Part shown: positions 1-8,591 of the stretch, one piece after another
Layout: each line of letters starts with the position of its first letter
How positions within the stretch are numbered: position 1 is the stretch's first letter
Assembly (NCBI GenBank): GCA_024103355.1
Contig: JAGFIU010000044.1
Location: forward strand, 1 to 64,000
Source: Bacteroidota bacterium
GTDB lineage: Bacteria; Bacteroidota; Bacteroidia; NS11-12g; UBA955
Reading direction: 5' to 3'
Length of the DNA: 64,000 bases
Translations under genes and position numbers: made by a program
The notes under the pieces: generated by a model
What the model was told of the DNA's origin: nothing
What the model saw: only the letters and a program-made list of their open reading frames with translations
Databases searched by the model: none

Positions 1-169
1 CAGCAGGAAAAAGTATCTTTTCCTCCATCTTTATATGTGTCAACAAACGTTTTCGAAACTCGTTATACGGCTCGCTTTTAACTCCCTCACTCAATGAATC
101 TGCTTGGTTCAACAGTTCTTCTATTTCTTTGTGATCATCAGTAAAAAAATGATAAATAGCCTTGTTCAT
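1..169 (-). CDS. Hemerythrin-like (HHE) domain protein, truncated by window edge
   Basis: Only the first 56 codons lie in the window; the 3' end is cut off. The peptide begins MNKAIYHFF and continues with a TDDHKEIEELL helix and later a THIKMEEKILFPA segment. These are the two halves of the H...HxxxE pattern that binds iron in hemerythrin-like domains. Proteins of this class bind a di-iron centre and sense or carry O2 or NO, or act in iron-centre repair; which role applies here cannot be told from the fragment. The ATG at 169 is preferred because a TAnnTTTG box ends 5 nt upstream. The gene diverges from the YkgJ-like gene. A second hemerythrin-type protein (RIC) lies at 21.0-21.7 kb. Confidence 0.7.
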   Translation of the reverse strand, partial: MNKAIYHFFTDDHKEIEELLNQADSLSEGVKSEPYNEFRKRLLTHIKMEEKILFPA

Positions 170-174
170 TGCAG

Positions 175-182
175 CAAAGTTA
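175..182 (-). promoter_or_regulatory. -7 promoter box for the hemerythrin-like gene
   Basis: TAACTTTG on the minus strand matches the Bacteroidota -7 consensus TAnnTTTG. Only 5 nt separate it from the ATG, so the transcript is predicted to be leaderless or nearly so. No good -33 TTG is evident. Confidence 0.5.
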
Positions 183-248
183 TCGCTATTCTCTAAACCA
201 TTACTTTTAAAATTATCTTGATAAAAAATTAGAGTTTAAAATTGCACC

Positions 249-743
249 ATGTCTGAAATGCCCGAGTCATATAAGAAACTCTTGGAAAATGCACACAATA
301 AAAAGAAAGAGAACCGGAAATTCTACCGGACTTTGTCGCGCAGAAAAGATTTGGACCAACTGTTTCATCCAAAACATGAAGAAGCATTCGAACATATCAA
401 CTGTTTGGAGTGTGCAAATTGTTGCAAAACAACCTCTCCTATTTTTAGGGATGTTGATATTGACAGAATATCCAAGCATTTGGGAATGCGTCCTTCCGAG
501 TTTACAACAAAATATCTGCATATAGACGAAGATGATGACTGGGTTTTGAACACCGCCCCTTGTCCATTTTTGGACAAAGACAACCGATGCACAATTTATG
601 AAGTTAGACCCAAGGCATGCAGAGAATATCCTCATACAGATCGAAAGAACATGGCGCAAATTCTTGATATTACTTACAGAAATGCACTGATTTGTCCTGC
701 TGTTGCCGAGATAACCGAAAAAATCAAGAAAGAAATAAGATAG
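249..743 (+). CDS. YkgJ family cysteine-cluster protein
   Basis: This 164-residue soluble protein has the metal-binding cysteine pattern of the YkgJ/CxxCxxCC family (Pfam zinc- or iron-chelating domain). C52, C55, C58 and C59 form the CLECANCC cluster. C105, C114, C124 and C149 complete it within the CPFL, RCTIYEVRPKACREYP and ICP segments. The family is presumed to bind an iron-sulfur cluster or Zn; its biochemical role is not established. Length is normal for the family. The ATG at 249 follows a weak TAAAATTG box at 237-244 by 4 nt. It is convergent with the DUF3108 gene, and a short ATAGGC/GCCTAT hairpin at about 740-757 may end both transcripts. Confidence 0.85.
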   Translation: MSEMPESYKKLLENAHNKKKENRKFYRTLSRRKDLDQLFHPKHEEAFEHINCLECANCCKTTSPIFRDVDIDRISKHLGMRPSEFTTKYLHIDEDDDWVLNTAPCPFLDKDNRCTIYEVRPKACREYPHTDRKNMAQILDITYRNALICPAVAEITEKIKKEIR

Positions 744-775
744 GCCTTGAAGCCTATGAAAACTGTTTTTGGGGA

Positions 776-1681
776 TTATTTTACTTTTGCTGAAAAGGTA
801 TTTCTCAAACCTGAATAGCTTGTCAAATCTACTTTGAGAGAACCGACCTGAATTTCAGATTGTACACGAATAGGAATTTTATTTTCATCAGCAGAAATCC
901 ATACTGTCATATCATCTTCTCCCTTGAATACCCTATCAACCACAAGTCTCGGCTTAAGTTTATAACATTTCACCTTCCCAATATCAGATTTAATGGTTTC
1001 AACACCTTCGTATTTGAAGTTCAGATTATAAATTTGATTGTCTAAGTAAACATCAATGGGAAAAACATCTCCCTTTTTTGCACTTTTGAAATCTATATTT
1101 CTTGCGAAATATAATGCAGAAGCAATGTCTTGTGTATAGCTTGGAATATCCAAATTCCCTTTTTTCCCGTTGAGTTTCCCTGAAATATGTCTGTAATAAA
1201 CCAAATCTTGGTCAGTATAGTTATTTTCCAAAACAGATTTGCTGTATTTCAAAGGTGCGAGCGCATCTTCATCAATCCATGAATCAAAACGGTCTCTAAC
1301 TTTAAAAGCCCAGTCAAAGGCCTTGATTGTGCTACCTTGAACAATCACATGGTATGCTTCTCTTCCTTTAAGTTCTTCAGGTCTGTCAAAACCTTGATTA
1401 GCATCGGCCACTTCCATCTGTATTGTTGCTGCATTGATTATCCCATAGTGAACTCTGAAATTTAATTTCTCACCTTCTTGGAAAGCAGTATTCTCAATTT
1501 GACGATAAATGTAATTACCTGTATTATCATCTGTTTGAGATGTTTTAGGGGTTTGTGTTACAATACTTTTCATTGCTACACTACCTAACCAAAATACAGT
1601 CAGCAAAAGAATAAGAGGAAATACATAAAATTTCACAAGATGATTTTTACAATGCTTTTTCATGATTGGCTCCTTTTTCAT
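776..1681 (-). CDS. DUF3108 domain-containing envelope protein
   Basis: About 300 residues with an N-terminal hydrophobic segment (residues about 17-37) that anchors or exports the protein. A DUF3108 domain follows: the GEKLNFRVHYGIINAATIQMEV start, then a KVRDRFDSWID segment and a C-terminal WISADENKIPIRVQSEI strand. DUF3108 proteins are periplasmic beta-rich proteins of unknown function. The start is ambiguous. The ATG at 1681 gives a short MKKEPI extension. The ATG at 1663 is preceded 6 nt upstream by AAGGAG, an SD-like sequence unusual in this phylum, and gives a more typical signal sequence beginning MKKHCKNH. Confidence 0.8.
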   Translation of the reverse strand: MKKEPIMKKHCKNHLVKFYVFPLILLLTVFWLGSVAMKSIVTQTPKTSQTDDNTGNYIYRQIENTAFQEGEKLNFRVHYGIINAATIQMEVADANQGFDRPEELKGREAYHVIVQGSTIKAFDWAFKVRDRFDSWIDEDALAPLKYSKSVLENNYTDQDLVYYRHISGKLNGKKGNLDIPSYTQDIASALYFARNIDFKSAKKGDVFPIDVYLDNQIYNLNFKYEGVETIKSDIGKVKCYKLKPRLVVDRVFKGEDDMTVWISADENKIPIRVQSEIQVGSLKVDLTSYSGLRNTFSAKVK

Positions 1682-1750
1682 TTTAAACGAAATAGTTTCA
1701 AGTTTTATGCCAAGATATTATACACATGAAGATAATTATCCCCCTATTAG

Positions 1751-1817
1751 TGTGAATGGATATTCTACCCTACTCTTAACATCCACTCACACCGGGAGCT
1801 CAGACTTTCGCAGTCTG
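1751..1817. other. Two consecutive hairpins between clpB and DUF3108 gene
   Basis: Positions 1751-1761 and 1781-1791 pair over 11 bp with one mismatch around a 19-nt loop. Positions 1801-1806 (CAGACT) pair with 1812-1817 (AGTCTG) around a 5-nt loop. The second hairpin sits directly downstream of the clpB stop codon. Its T run (TTTTT) follows it on the plus strand, where no gene would use it. On the clpB strand there is no U tract, so it is either a 3'-end-protecting structure or a rho-type termination region. Function is inferred only. Confidence 0.35.
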
Positions 1818-1820
1818 TTT

Positions 1821-4412
1821 TTAGTTTCTAAAAACCAATTGGTTGTCAAAAGAATCCAAAATCACTTTATGCTCTTTTGAGACATCTCCTGCGAGAATCT
1901 TTTTGGATAGTTCATTTAGAACTCTTTTTTGGATAACTCTTTTCAAAGGTCTTGCGCCATATTGAGGATCATATCCCAATTGTCCGAGCCAATCTATTGC
2001 TTCTTCGGTAGCTTCAAACTCAATTCCGTTTTCAGCAAGGCGTTTTTTGAGAATATCAAGTTGGATTCTAACGATGGAGCCAATATTGTCTCTGCTCAAG
2101 GGCTCAAACATAACAATCTCATCAATTCTATTATAAAACTCCGGTCTGATTGTTTTTTTCAATATTTCAAAAACTTCAGCTTTCGTTTTAGCCATAATCT
2201 CATCATGATTATCAGCGTCCATTTTTTCAAAATTCTCTTGGATAATATGTGAGCCAATATTAGATGTCATGATGATGATGGTATTTTTGAAATTGGCTTT
2301 ACGCCCTTTGTTATCAGTCAGAACACCGTCATCCAAGACTTGAAGTAAGATATTAAACACATCAGGATGTGCTTTTTCAATTTCATCAAGCAAAATAACT
2401 GAATATGGTTTTCTTCTGACAGCTTCGGTCAGTTGTCCGCCTTCATCATAGCCCACATAGCCGGGAGGCGCACCAATCAATCTGCTTACGGTATGTTTTT
2501 CTTGATATTCACTCATATCAATTCTAACCATCGCATCTTCTGTGTCAAACAGATAAGCGGCCAAAGCCTTAGCCAACTCAGTTTTACCCACACCGGTTGT
2601 ACCTAAAAAGATAAATGAACCTATTGGTCTTTTTGGGTCTTGTAACCCTGCCCTACTTCTGCGGACTGCGTCTGCTACAGATTCAATTGCCTCATCCTGA
2701 CCAACAACCCTTTTGTGCAGTTCATCTTCCAAATGCAATAATTTTTCTCTTTCACTTTGCATCATTTTTTGCACCGGTATCCCTGTCCATTTTGAAACTA
2801 CTTCCGCAATTTCTTCAGAGGTAACTTCTTCTTTTACCATAGAAGAGTTTTGTTGAATGTCTGCAAGTGTACTTTGCTGTTTTTCAAGTTCTTTCTGAGC
2901 TTCCAACATTCTTCCATAGCGTATTTCGGCAACCTTTCCATAATCACCATTTCGTTCTGCTTGTTCAGCTTCGAGTTTCAATTCCTCAATTTTGCGTTTG
3001 AGTGATTGAATAGAGTCCACAACATTTTTCTCTTTTTGCCACTCTGCTTTCAATGCTGCCTGCTTCTCTGTTATATTGGCAAGTTCTTCATTCAACTGTG
3101 CTAATTTCTGTGTATCATTTTCTCTTTTTAGTGCCTCACGCTCAATTTCTAACTGCATGATTTTTCTGTTAAGCTCATCTAATTCAACAGGCACAGAGTC
3201 AATTTCCATCCTCAGTTTAGAAGCTGCTTCATCCAACAGGTCGATGGCTTTGTCGGGAAGAAAACGGTCGGAGATATAGCGGTGAGATAACTCAACTGCA
3301 CTGACAATAGCTTCATCTTTTATTCTTACTTTGTGATGCACTTCGTATCTTTCCTTTAACCCTCTGAGAATAGAAACCGCATCTTCCGGAGAAGGTTCAT
3401 CAACATACACTTTCTGGAAACGTCTTTCGAGCGCTTTGTCTTGCTCTATAAATTTTTGGTATTCATTGAGGGTAGTAGCTCCGATTGCTCTGAGTTCACC
3501 TCTTGCGAGGGCAGGTTTTAGGATATTGGCGGCATCCATCGCTCCCTCTCCTTTACCTGCACCCACCAATGTATGTATTTCGTCAATAAACAATACAATT
3601 TGTCCGGCTGCTGAAATTACTTCATTGACAACGGCTTTCAAACGTTCTTCAAACTCCCCTTTGTATTTGGCACCGGCAATCAATGCTCCCATATCCAAAG
3701 AGTAAATCACCTTAGATTTTAGATTCTCGGGTACATCCCCTTTGATAATCCTATGAGCAAGTCCTTCTGCAATGGCTGTTTTACCAACACCGGGCTCTCC
3801 AATTAACACCGGATTATTTTTGGTTCTACGTGAAAGAATCTGCAAAACTCTTCTAATTTCATCATCTCGACCAATAACCGGATCAAGTTTACCCTTTGCA
3901 GCTTGTGAATTGAGGTTTATAGCGTATTTGCCCAAAGCATTGTATTGCTCTTCGGCTGACTGTGATGTAACTTTAGCACCACCCCGTAGTTCAGCGATTG
4001 CTTTTTCAACAATCTCTTTGGTTAAGCCCGCGTCCTTCAACATATCTGAAACATTGCACTTAACCAAAAGCAAGCCAAGCAGGATATGTTCGGTAGAAGT
4101 GTATTCATCTCCCATCTTGCTGGCAAGTTTATTTGCTTCCATTAATACCTGATTGGCTTCGGGTGATAGATAGGCATTGCCGGAAGTTTGGCCTGTTGGC
4201 AATGATTTTAATAAGGCATCAGTTGTTTGCTGAATTCGATTAGCATTTGCCCCTGATTTTTGAATTACAAAATCTACGACTTCCTTGGATTCCTGCATAA
4301 GGCCGGCAAATAAATGAACCGGCTCAATTACAGTATTGTTTCTGTTAAATGAGGCTTGCTGTGCAGCCTGAATACTTTGTTGTGCTTTAATTGTGAATTT
4401 ATCAAAGTTCAT
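1821..4412 (-). CDS. clpB: ATP-dependent chaperone ClpB
   Basis: ClpB is the AAA+ disaggregase that works with DnaK to pull apart heat-aggregated proteins in the cytosol. At 863 residues it has the normal length. Domains in order: N-domain with two Clp repeats (about 1-145), NBD1 with Walker A GEPGVGKT (205-212) and Walker B LFIDEIH, the coiled-coil M-domain rich in E, K and Q (about 410-525) that separates ClpB from ClpA and ClpC, and NBD2 with GTTGVGKTELA (about residue 605) and the ILLDEIEKAHPDVF segment. There is no IGF loop of the kind that would couple it to ClpP. It is a single gene with its own promoter. Confidence 0.97.
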   Translation of the reverse strand: MNFDKFTIKAQQSIQAAQQASFNRNNTVIEPVHLFAGLMQESKEVVDFVIQKSGANANRIQQTTDALLKSLPTGQTSGNAYLSPEANQVLMEANKLASKMGDEYTSTEHILLGLLLVKCNVSDMLKDAGLTKEIVEKAIAELRGGAKVTSQSAEEQYNALGKYAINLNSQAAKGKLDPVIGRDDEIRRVLQILSRRTKNNPVLIGEPGVGKTAIAEGLAHRIIKGDVPENLKSKVIYSLDMGALIAGAKYKGEFEERLKAVVNEVISAAGQIVLFIDEIHTLVGAGKGEGAMDAANILKPALARGELRAIGATTLNEYQKFIEQDKALERRFQKVYVDEPSPEDAVSILRGLKERYEVHHKVRIKDEAIVSAVELSHRYISDRFLPDKAIDLLDEAASKLRMEIDSVPVELDELNRKIMQLEIEREALKRENDTQKLAQLNEELANITEKQAALKAEWQKEKNVVDSIQSLKRKIEELKLEAEQAERNGDYGKVAEIRYGRMLEAQKELEKQQSTLADIQQNSSMVKEEVTSEEIAEVVSKWTGIPVQKMMQSEREKLLHLEDELHKRVVGQDEAIESVADAVRRSRAGLQDPKRPIGSFIFLGTTGVGKTELAKALAAYLFDTEDAMVRIDMSEYQEKHTVSRLIGAPPGYVGYDEGGQLTEAVRRKPYSVILLDEIEKAHPDVFNILLQVLDDGVLTDNKGRKANFKNTIIIMTSNIGSHIIQENFEKMDADNHDEIMAKTKAEVFEILKKTIRPEFYNRIDEIVMFEPLSRDNIGSIVRIQLDILKKRLAENGIEFEATEEAIDWLGQLGYDPQYGARPLKRVIQKRVLNELSKKILAGDVSKEHKVILDSFDNQLVFRN

Positions 4413-4445
4413 GTTTGGTTGTTTTTATTGCTTTATGGGATTAAA

Positions 4446-4453
4446 CAAAACTA
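4446..4453 (-). promoter_or_regulatory. -7 promoter box for clpB
   Basis: TAGTTTTG on the minus strand matches TAnnTTTG and lies 33 nt upstream of the clpB ATG, implying a leader of roughly 25-30 nt. No inverted repeat of the CIRCE type is present, so any heat regulation is not explained by the visible sequence. The rest of 4454-4591 shows no gene. Confidence 0.45.
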
Positions 4454-4591
4454 AAACCAAAGCATTTTTTCTGTCGAAATGACTTAAAAAATAAAATTCA
4501 ACAATGATAAAAACAGCGTAAATAAGACAAAAAGGCTGAATGCAGTCACGGATAGACCTAAAAAACGAAGTAAGAATGCAGCATGAATAAT

Positions 4592-5986
4592 TTACTGTTT
4601 GGGGTTCAAATAATCCAAGCTCGTGATTTCAACCCATTGAGAATTGGAAAGACTGAAATATTTTTTGTTCAAAGAGTTGACATCCCAAGCTCCATACCAA
4701 TCGGGTCCATAATATTTATCGGGAAATAACTCATGTGAAGTTCTAGTGGACATATCTAAAACAGTAAGGCTCCCTACCCCATTTTCATTCAATGACATCA
4801 GCAGTGTTTCAAATGGTAATGCCCAATGTGTGAGCCAAATATCATCTTTTATTTGCTCGCGTTCAACAAAGAATTTATCATGCCTTGTTCTTTGCTGTAC
4901 TTTCACTAATTTTTCCAAATAACTTAAACGTTTTTCAAAAACTTGATTGCCCGTTTGCATTATATCATTAACACTAAAAAGACTTATGACCCAAACTGCA
5001 AGAAACATAATTCCTCCAATGCCTTTGAATAACTGATAGGTTCTAAAAATAAATATATACACCACCGGTAATACTATTGCCAAATAACTTTTTTCCATCA
5101 TTGGGTTAACATCACCCTCTTTGAAAGTGAGCATTACCAACACCCACAAAGCCGGAATCCCTATTAAACTAACAAGAAATGCGGGTCTGGATTCGCGGGT
5201 ATTGAGTCTAAATAAACCCATAATCCAAAGCAAAACCAATAATAAATAAAGTCCGTTTTGCGCTCTAAAGAAGAAGTTTACGGAATACAGTTCCTTAAAC
5301 TCTCCCATCGAAGGTAAATCAGAAAATGCTTTTGAGAAAAAGGAATCCTCATAAGTTGAAGCCGGAAAAAGAAAGTATTTTAGAGGCAAGACTACTAATA
5401 GAGGCAAAAAGTAGCTCGCCCATTTTTTAATATTATCAAGGCTTTGTATTAATTTCCATCCTAAAAGAAACGCAATAAAAATCAAACCTATAGGATGCGA
5501 AAAAGCAGCACCTGCAACACCCAACACGCCTGTCAAATATTTCAACCATTGTTTATACGCATTATCATCCCACCACAAAAATGCGCTAAACAGCAAGGCA
5601 AATCCGCCAGCTGCGGGCACTTCGGTAGTGATAAAAAAACTCTCTCTCATAAACCAAACATGTGAAATAACCAATGTTAAAGCTTCAACCGGGCGTTTGA
5701 GAAATACCAAAAAGCTAAAAATAAGCAGCATGAGAATCCACGGTCCCATGGAATAGAATTTAAAAATCAGTTGAACAGGAGCATCAACAAGAACTCCAAG
5801 ATAAGCAGGTACACTTGCTAAAGCTCCAAAATAGCGATTATGTTCTACAGGAACTGTTTCATTATTCAGAATCTTGAAAACAGTAAAGGCCGAATCCCCG
5901 AACATTGATTTTGCATCTCCAAAAACGGCAGCCTGAATGATCAAAGCCAACAAAATAATAGAGCCAAAAAAACGTATTTTACCCAT
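4592..5986 (-). CDS. Polytopic membrane protein, function unknown
   Basis: 464 residues with roughly ten hydrophobic helices in the first 340 residues and a soluble C-terminal segment of about 110 residues. The C-terminal part contains aromatic-rich text (DKYYGPDWYGAWDV). I do not recognise a family. The layout resembles membrane glycosyltransferases or polysaccharide polymerases, but no catalytic motif is certain. Its start codon overlaps the stop of the upstream glycosyltransferase by 8 nt and has an excellent Shine-Dalgarno sequence, so the two are translationally coupled. A joint role in surface glycan or glycolipid synthesis is inferred from this context only. Confidence 0.75.
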   Translation of the reverse strand: MGKIRFFGSIILLALIIQAAVFGDAKSMFGDSAFTVFKILNNETVPVEHNRYFGALASVPAYLGVLVDAPVQLIFKFYSMGPWILMLLIFSFLVFLKRPVEALTLVISHVWFMRESFFITTEVPAAGGFALLFSAFLWWDDNAYKQWLKYLTGVLGVAGAAFSHPIGLIFIAFLLGWKLIQSLDNIKKWASYFLPLLVVLPLKYFLFPASTYEDSFFSKAFSDLPSMGEFKELYSVNFFFRAQNGLYLLLVLLWIMGLFRLNTRESRPAFLVSLIGIPALWVLVMLTFKEGDVNPMMEKSYLAIVLPVVYIFIFRTYQLFKGIGGIMFLAVWVISLFSVNDIMQTGNQVFEKRLSYLEKLVKVQQRTRHDKFFVEREQIKDDIWLTHWALPFETLLMSLNENGVGSLTVLDMSTRTSHELFPDKYYGPDWYGAWDVNSLNKKYFSLSNSQWVEITSLDYLNPKQ

Positions 5987-7166
5987 TTTTTACCTCCTCC
6001 AAATATGTTTCTAACAACTTTGCTACTACATTCCATTGAAACTTATTTATAACAATTTCTCTTCCTTTCAAACCGGTTTGTTTGCGTAAGTCTTCATTAT
6101 TAAGCAATTCAATTACATTATTGGCAAAGGCCATTTTATCCGTTTCCATAAATACACCTTCTCCCGATTGGATTCCAAGACCTTCAAAACCAACGTTAGT
6201 GCAAACGACAGGAACAGCCATAGCTAAGGCCTCCAGCACCTTGTTTTGTGTGCCTGCACCGATGCGCAATGGTGCTACCACAACAGATGCATTCTTATAG
6301 TATTCTGCTATATCTTCGACAAAACCTGTAACCTCGACATTGGTTGCTGCCAACGCTTTAACCTTTGCCACCGGCTTTTGTCCTGCAATGATGAATCGGG
6401 CTTGTGGTTGTTTTTTTAAAATGATTGGGAAAATCTCTTTAACAAAATAAAGAACTCCGTCAACATTGGGAGCATAGTTCATGTTGCCCGTAAAAAGCAA
6501 ATTTTGGTTGCCTGAATAATCATGCCCTGAACCGGAAGAAAACGTATCTATATCAACACCGTTAGGGAAAACCCTAATATTGCTCAACCCATGTTTGTTT
6601 ATCAGATAATTTACATCTTCAGATGAACACGCCACACAAAGATTGAACCGATTCAGGATTTTTTCATAATTCACTACCCTTTTGTACTCAAGTGAAGTAA
6701 ACCATTTATTAAAAATATTATTGGCTTGCTTCATTCTTCGCTCCCAATACATGCTGAAAGCATCCGGTAAATCGAGCAATGCAGGAATATTATTTAACTC
6801 CGGCAAATATTGCGACATACGAAGATGCTGCACATGAACCACATCCGGATTTTCTTCATTTATAACACGATTAAGTAATTTTTTAAATGCATTGGAACGA
6901 AAATACAGTACTTGCAAGGGACTTTTATCATAAAAAAAACGGGCACAAGACAGCACTGATTTCCACTGTGGCAAATGGACAGTTTCAACCCTTTTGAAAA
7001 TCGAATTTAGCTTGTTAATATTCTCTAAGTCTTGACTATCTTGTGTAAATGTTACCAAAATCAATTCATGTTTTTCTGAGAGTTTGCGTGCAAGATTATA
7101 GATTTTAATCTTGTCGCCTCTGTGAGGTGGAAATGGGAATCTATTGGCTACAAAAAGGATTTTCAA
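5979..7166 (-). CDS. GT4-family glycosyltransferase
   Basis: 395 residues with a GT-B fold. The N-terminal domain begins ILFVANRFPFPPHRGDKIK, the acceptor-binding glycine-rich loop of family 4 enzymes. The C-terminal donor domain has FTGNMNYAPNVDGVLYF, the RFIIAGQKP strand, and the GAGTQNKVLEALAMAVPVV segment that holds the nucleotide-sugar-binding E-x7-E type motif. It resembles the TIGR03087-type transferases found with exopolysaccharide loci. The sugar and acceptor are unknown. It is the first gene of a two-gene operon with the membrane protein that overlaps its 3' end. Confidence 0.88.
   Translation of the reverse strand: MKILFVANRFPFPPHRGDKIKIYNLARKLSEKHELILVTFTQDSQDLENINKLNSIFKRVETVHLPQWKSVLSCARFFYDKSPLQVLYFRSNAFKKLLNRVINEENPDVVHVQHLRMSQYLPELNNIPALLDLPDAFSMYWERRMKQANNIFNKWFTSLEYKRVVNYEKILNRFNLCVACSSEDVNYLINKHGLSNIRVFPNGVDIDTFSSGSGHDYSGNQNLLFTGNMNYAPNVDGVLYFVKEIFPIILKKQPQARFIIAGQKPVAKVKALAATNVEVTGFVEDIAEYYKNASVVVAPLRIGAGTQNKVLEALAMAVPVVCTNVGFEGLGIQSGEGVFMETDKMAFANNVIELLNNEDLRKQTGLKGREIVINKFQWNVVAKLLETYLEEVKNG
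5993..6000 (-). promoter_or_regulatory. Strong Shine-Dalgarno sequence inside the glycosyltransferase 3' end
   Basis: On the minus strand GGAGGAGGT precedes the ATG at 5986 by about 6 nt, within the last codons of the glycosyltransferase. Bacteroidota rarely use such sites, so this purine-rich block fixes the downstream start and supports coupled translation. Confidence 0.55.
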
Positions 7167-7191
7167 AATTCAGACTTTACTTTTGAGAGTG

Positions 7192-7199
7192 CAAATATA
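7192..7199 (-). promoter_or_regulatory. -7 promoter box for the glycosyltransferase operon
   Basis: TATATTTG on the minus strand matches TAnnTTTG, 25 nt upstream of the ATG at 7166. No clear -33 element is seen. Confidence 0.5.
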
Positions 7200-7264
7200 G
7201 TCTGCGTATTGACTTTATATGTTCTTTTTAGCAATAAAGGCTCTGATTACAATGAACTGCTCTG

Positions 7265-7888
7265 TTAATCTATTACGGAAATGTAATATTTATTAAGCTC
7301 ATTATTTAATTGCTCCTTAGAAAACATGGCTTTAATCTTATAGCGGCTGCTATCCTCTCTATTATAATCTCCTAAAATATTCTCAACTGCAGTTGAAATT
7401 CTAAAAGAACCAATATCAATCACAGTATCTGTTTCATAATTAAAATCCTTCAACTGAACTTTATCATTCAGTGTATATACATAAGTGAAATCACCTCCGG
7501 CAAAGTTTATATAAGCTACGGAATCTACACCGGCCTTAGTGCATCTATATACCCGATAAGTATAATCTGTACATCCGTCACATCCGGGCTCCGATTCTTC
7601 AACAACCTTTCCAACAAATTCTAAAAGTGGTGATTGGACATATTCACATAATACACCTTGACAAATCCATGCGTTTACACAACAACTGTTCCAACTCGAA
7701 GTAATTTGTATACTGTCTCCCACTTTTAAATGAATGGTAGAATCTTTAATAAGTGTTGGCAAACCTGCCGCAAAATTGATTTGTTCTTTCAACTCTTGGT
7801 TTTGTTTGTTATGACAAGAAGCAATCAAGAGTAATATTACTAAAGAATAAATTATGGTTTTCAAACTATTAGATTGTTGAATTGTCAT
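7265..7888 (-). CDS. Cysteine-rich lipoprotein, unknown function
   Basis: 207 residues. The N-terminus has a hydrophobic stretch ending in the lipobox LIASC (Cys about 25), so it is probably a lipid-anchored envelope or surface protein. The mature part holds seven further cysteines, including SCC, a CDGC motif and RC, clustered in residues about 69-115. This suggests disulfides or metal binding. No family is recognised. It diverges from another cysteine-rich secreted protein at 8027, with 138 nt between them. Base composition is AT-rich, like the next three kilobases. Confidence 0.7.
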   Translation of the reverse strand: MTIQQSNSLKTIIYSLVILLLIASCHNKQNQELKEQINFAAGLPTLIKDSTIHLKVGDSIQITSSWNSCCVNAWICQGVLCEYVQSPLLEFVGKVVEESEPGCDGCTDYTYRVYRCTKAGVDSVAYINFAGGDFTYVYTLNDKVQLKDFNYETDTVIDIGSFRISTAVENILGDYNREDSSRYKIKAMFSKEQLNNELNKYYISVID

Positions 7889-7916
7889 AAGAGGATTAAC
7901 TATTTTTAATATCCAA

Positions 7917-7924
7917 CAAATGTA
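7917..7924 (-). promoter_or_regulatory. -7 promoter box for the cysteine-rich lipoprotein
   Basis: TACATTTG on the minus strand, 28 nt upstream of the ATG at 7888, matches TAnnTTTG exactly. Confidence 0.5.
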
Positions 7925-8026
7925 GAAAGAATTTTCACTCTAATCGTTTCAAGTAGTAAGAAAGTCAGAGTTTTTTTTTATATGTTAACATGCAGTTTAT
8001 TTGCTATTTCAAAAATCTAAATACAT

Positions 8027-8533
8027 ATGAAACTGAAGAAGATTTTACTAGTTTTATTACTAAGTATGTTATTAGTATTATCTGGGTTTTCTCAAGGACA
8101 GACTTGCTCTCCAACAGACCCCGACTTCTGTAATCCTCCATGCAGTAATACTTGCGTAGACATTATTAATAACACAGACTGCGAACTTAATTTTATTTGG
8201 GGGTTTCAAGGAGGAGCGTGTAGCGACATTGACGTACCAGCTGGTTATGTAACACCTACTCCAACAACTTCCGTTCCTGCATTACCGTGGATTGCTCCTT
8301 GTATGAGGTTCTGTGACCAACATTGTGAATGTCCAACAATGTTTAGGGTTTTAAACAACAATCCGACAAGTTCAAATTTTAATAATCCAGTAGATCCTTG
8401 GGGAGGAGCAATATTTAATTGTTGTTGGAACGGAACTTATTCAAACATATTTAATGACTGTACTCAGCAAAATGTTCATGTAGATGTAAGTGTAACCTCA
8501 AATGACTGTATCACTTTTAGGTTTTATTACTGA
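8027..8533 (+). CDS. Secreted protein with 14 cysteines, unknown function
   Basis: 168 residues: a classical signal peptide (hydrophobic core to about residue 20, cleavage likely after GFSQ), then a compact mature domain with 14 cysteines (an even number) including CCW and CDQHCEC segments. The VDIINNTDCELNFIWG segment resembles the start of small beta-rich domains found in secreted Bacteroidota proteins, but no named family can be assigned. There is no T9SS sorting domain, so it probably stays in the periplasm or leaves by another route. It lies between the divergent lipoprotein and a T9SS cargo gene. Confidence 0.7.
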   Translation: MKLKKILLVLLLSMLLVLSGFSQGQTCSPTDPDFCNPPCSNTCVDIINNTDCELNFIWGFQGGACSDIDVPAGYVTPTPTTSVPALPWIAPCMRFCDQHCECPTMFRVLNNNPTSSNFNNPVDPWGGAIFNCCWNGTYSNIFNDCTQQNVHVDVSVTSNDCITFRFYY

Positions 8534-8567
8534 AGTATCTTTGTCAGGCATACATTGATTTTTTAAT

Positions 8568-8575
8568 TAATTTTG
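8568..8575 (+). promoter_or_regulatory. -7 promoter box for the frameshifted T9SS gene
   Basis: TAATTTTG matches TAnnTTTG, 16 nt upstream of the ATG at 8592. This suggests the broken gene still has a promoter of its own. Confidence 0.4.
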
Positions 8576-8591
8576 TAATCAGATATGTATA

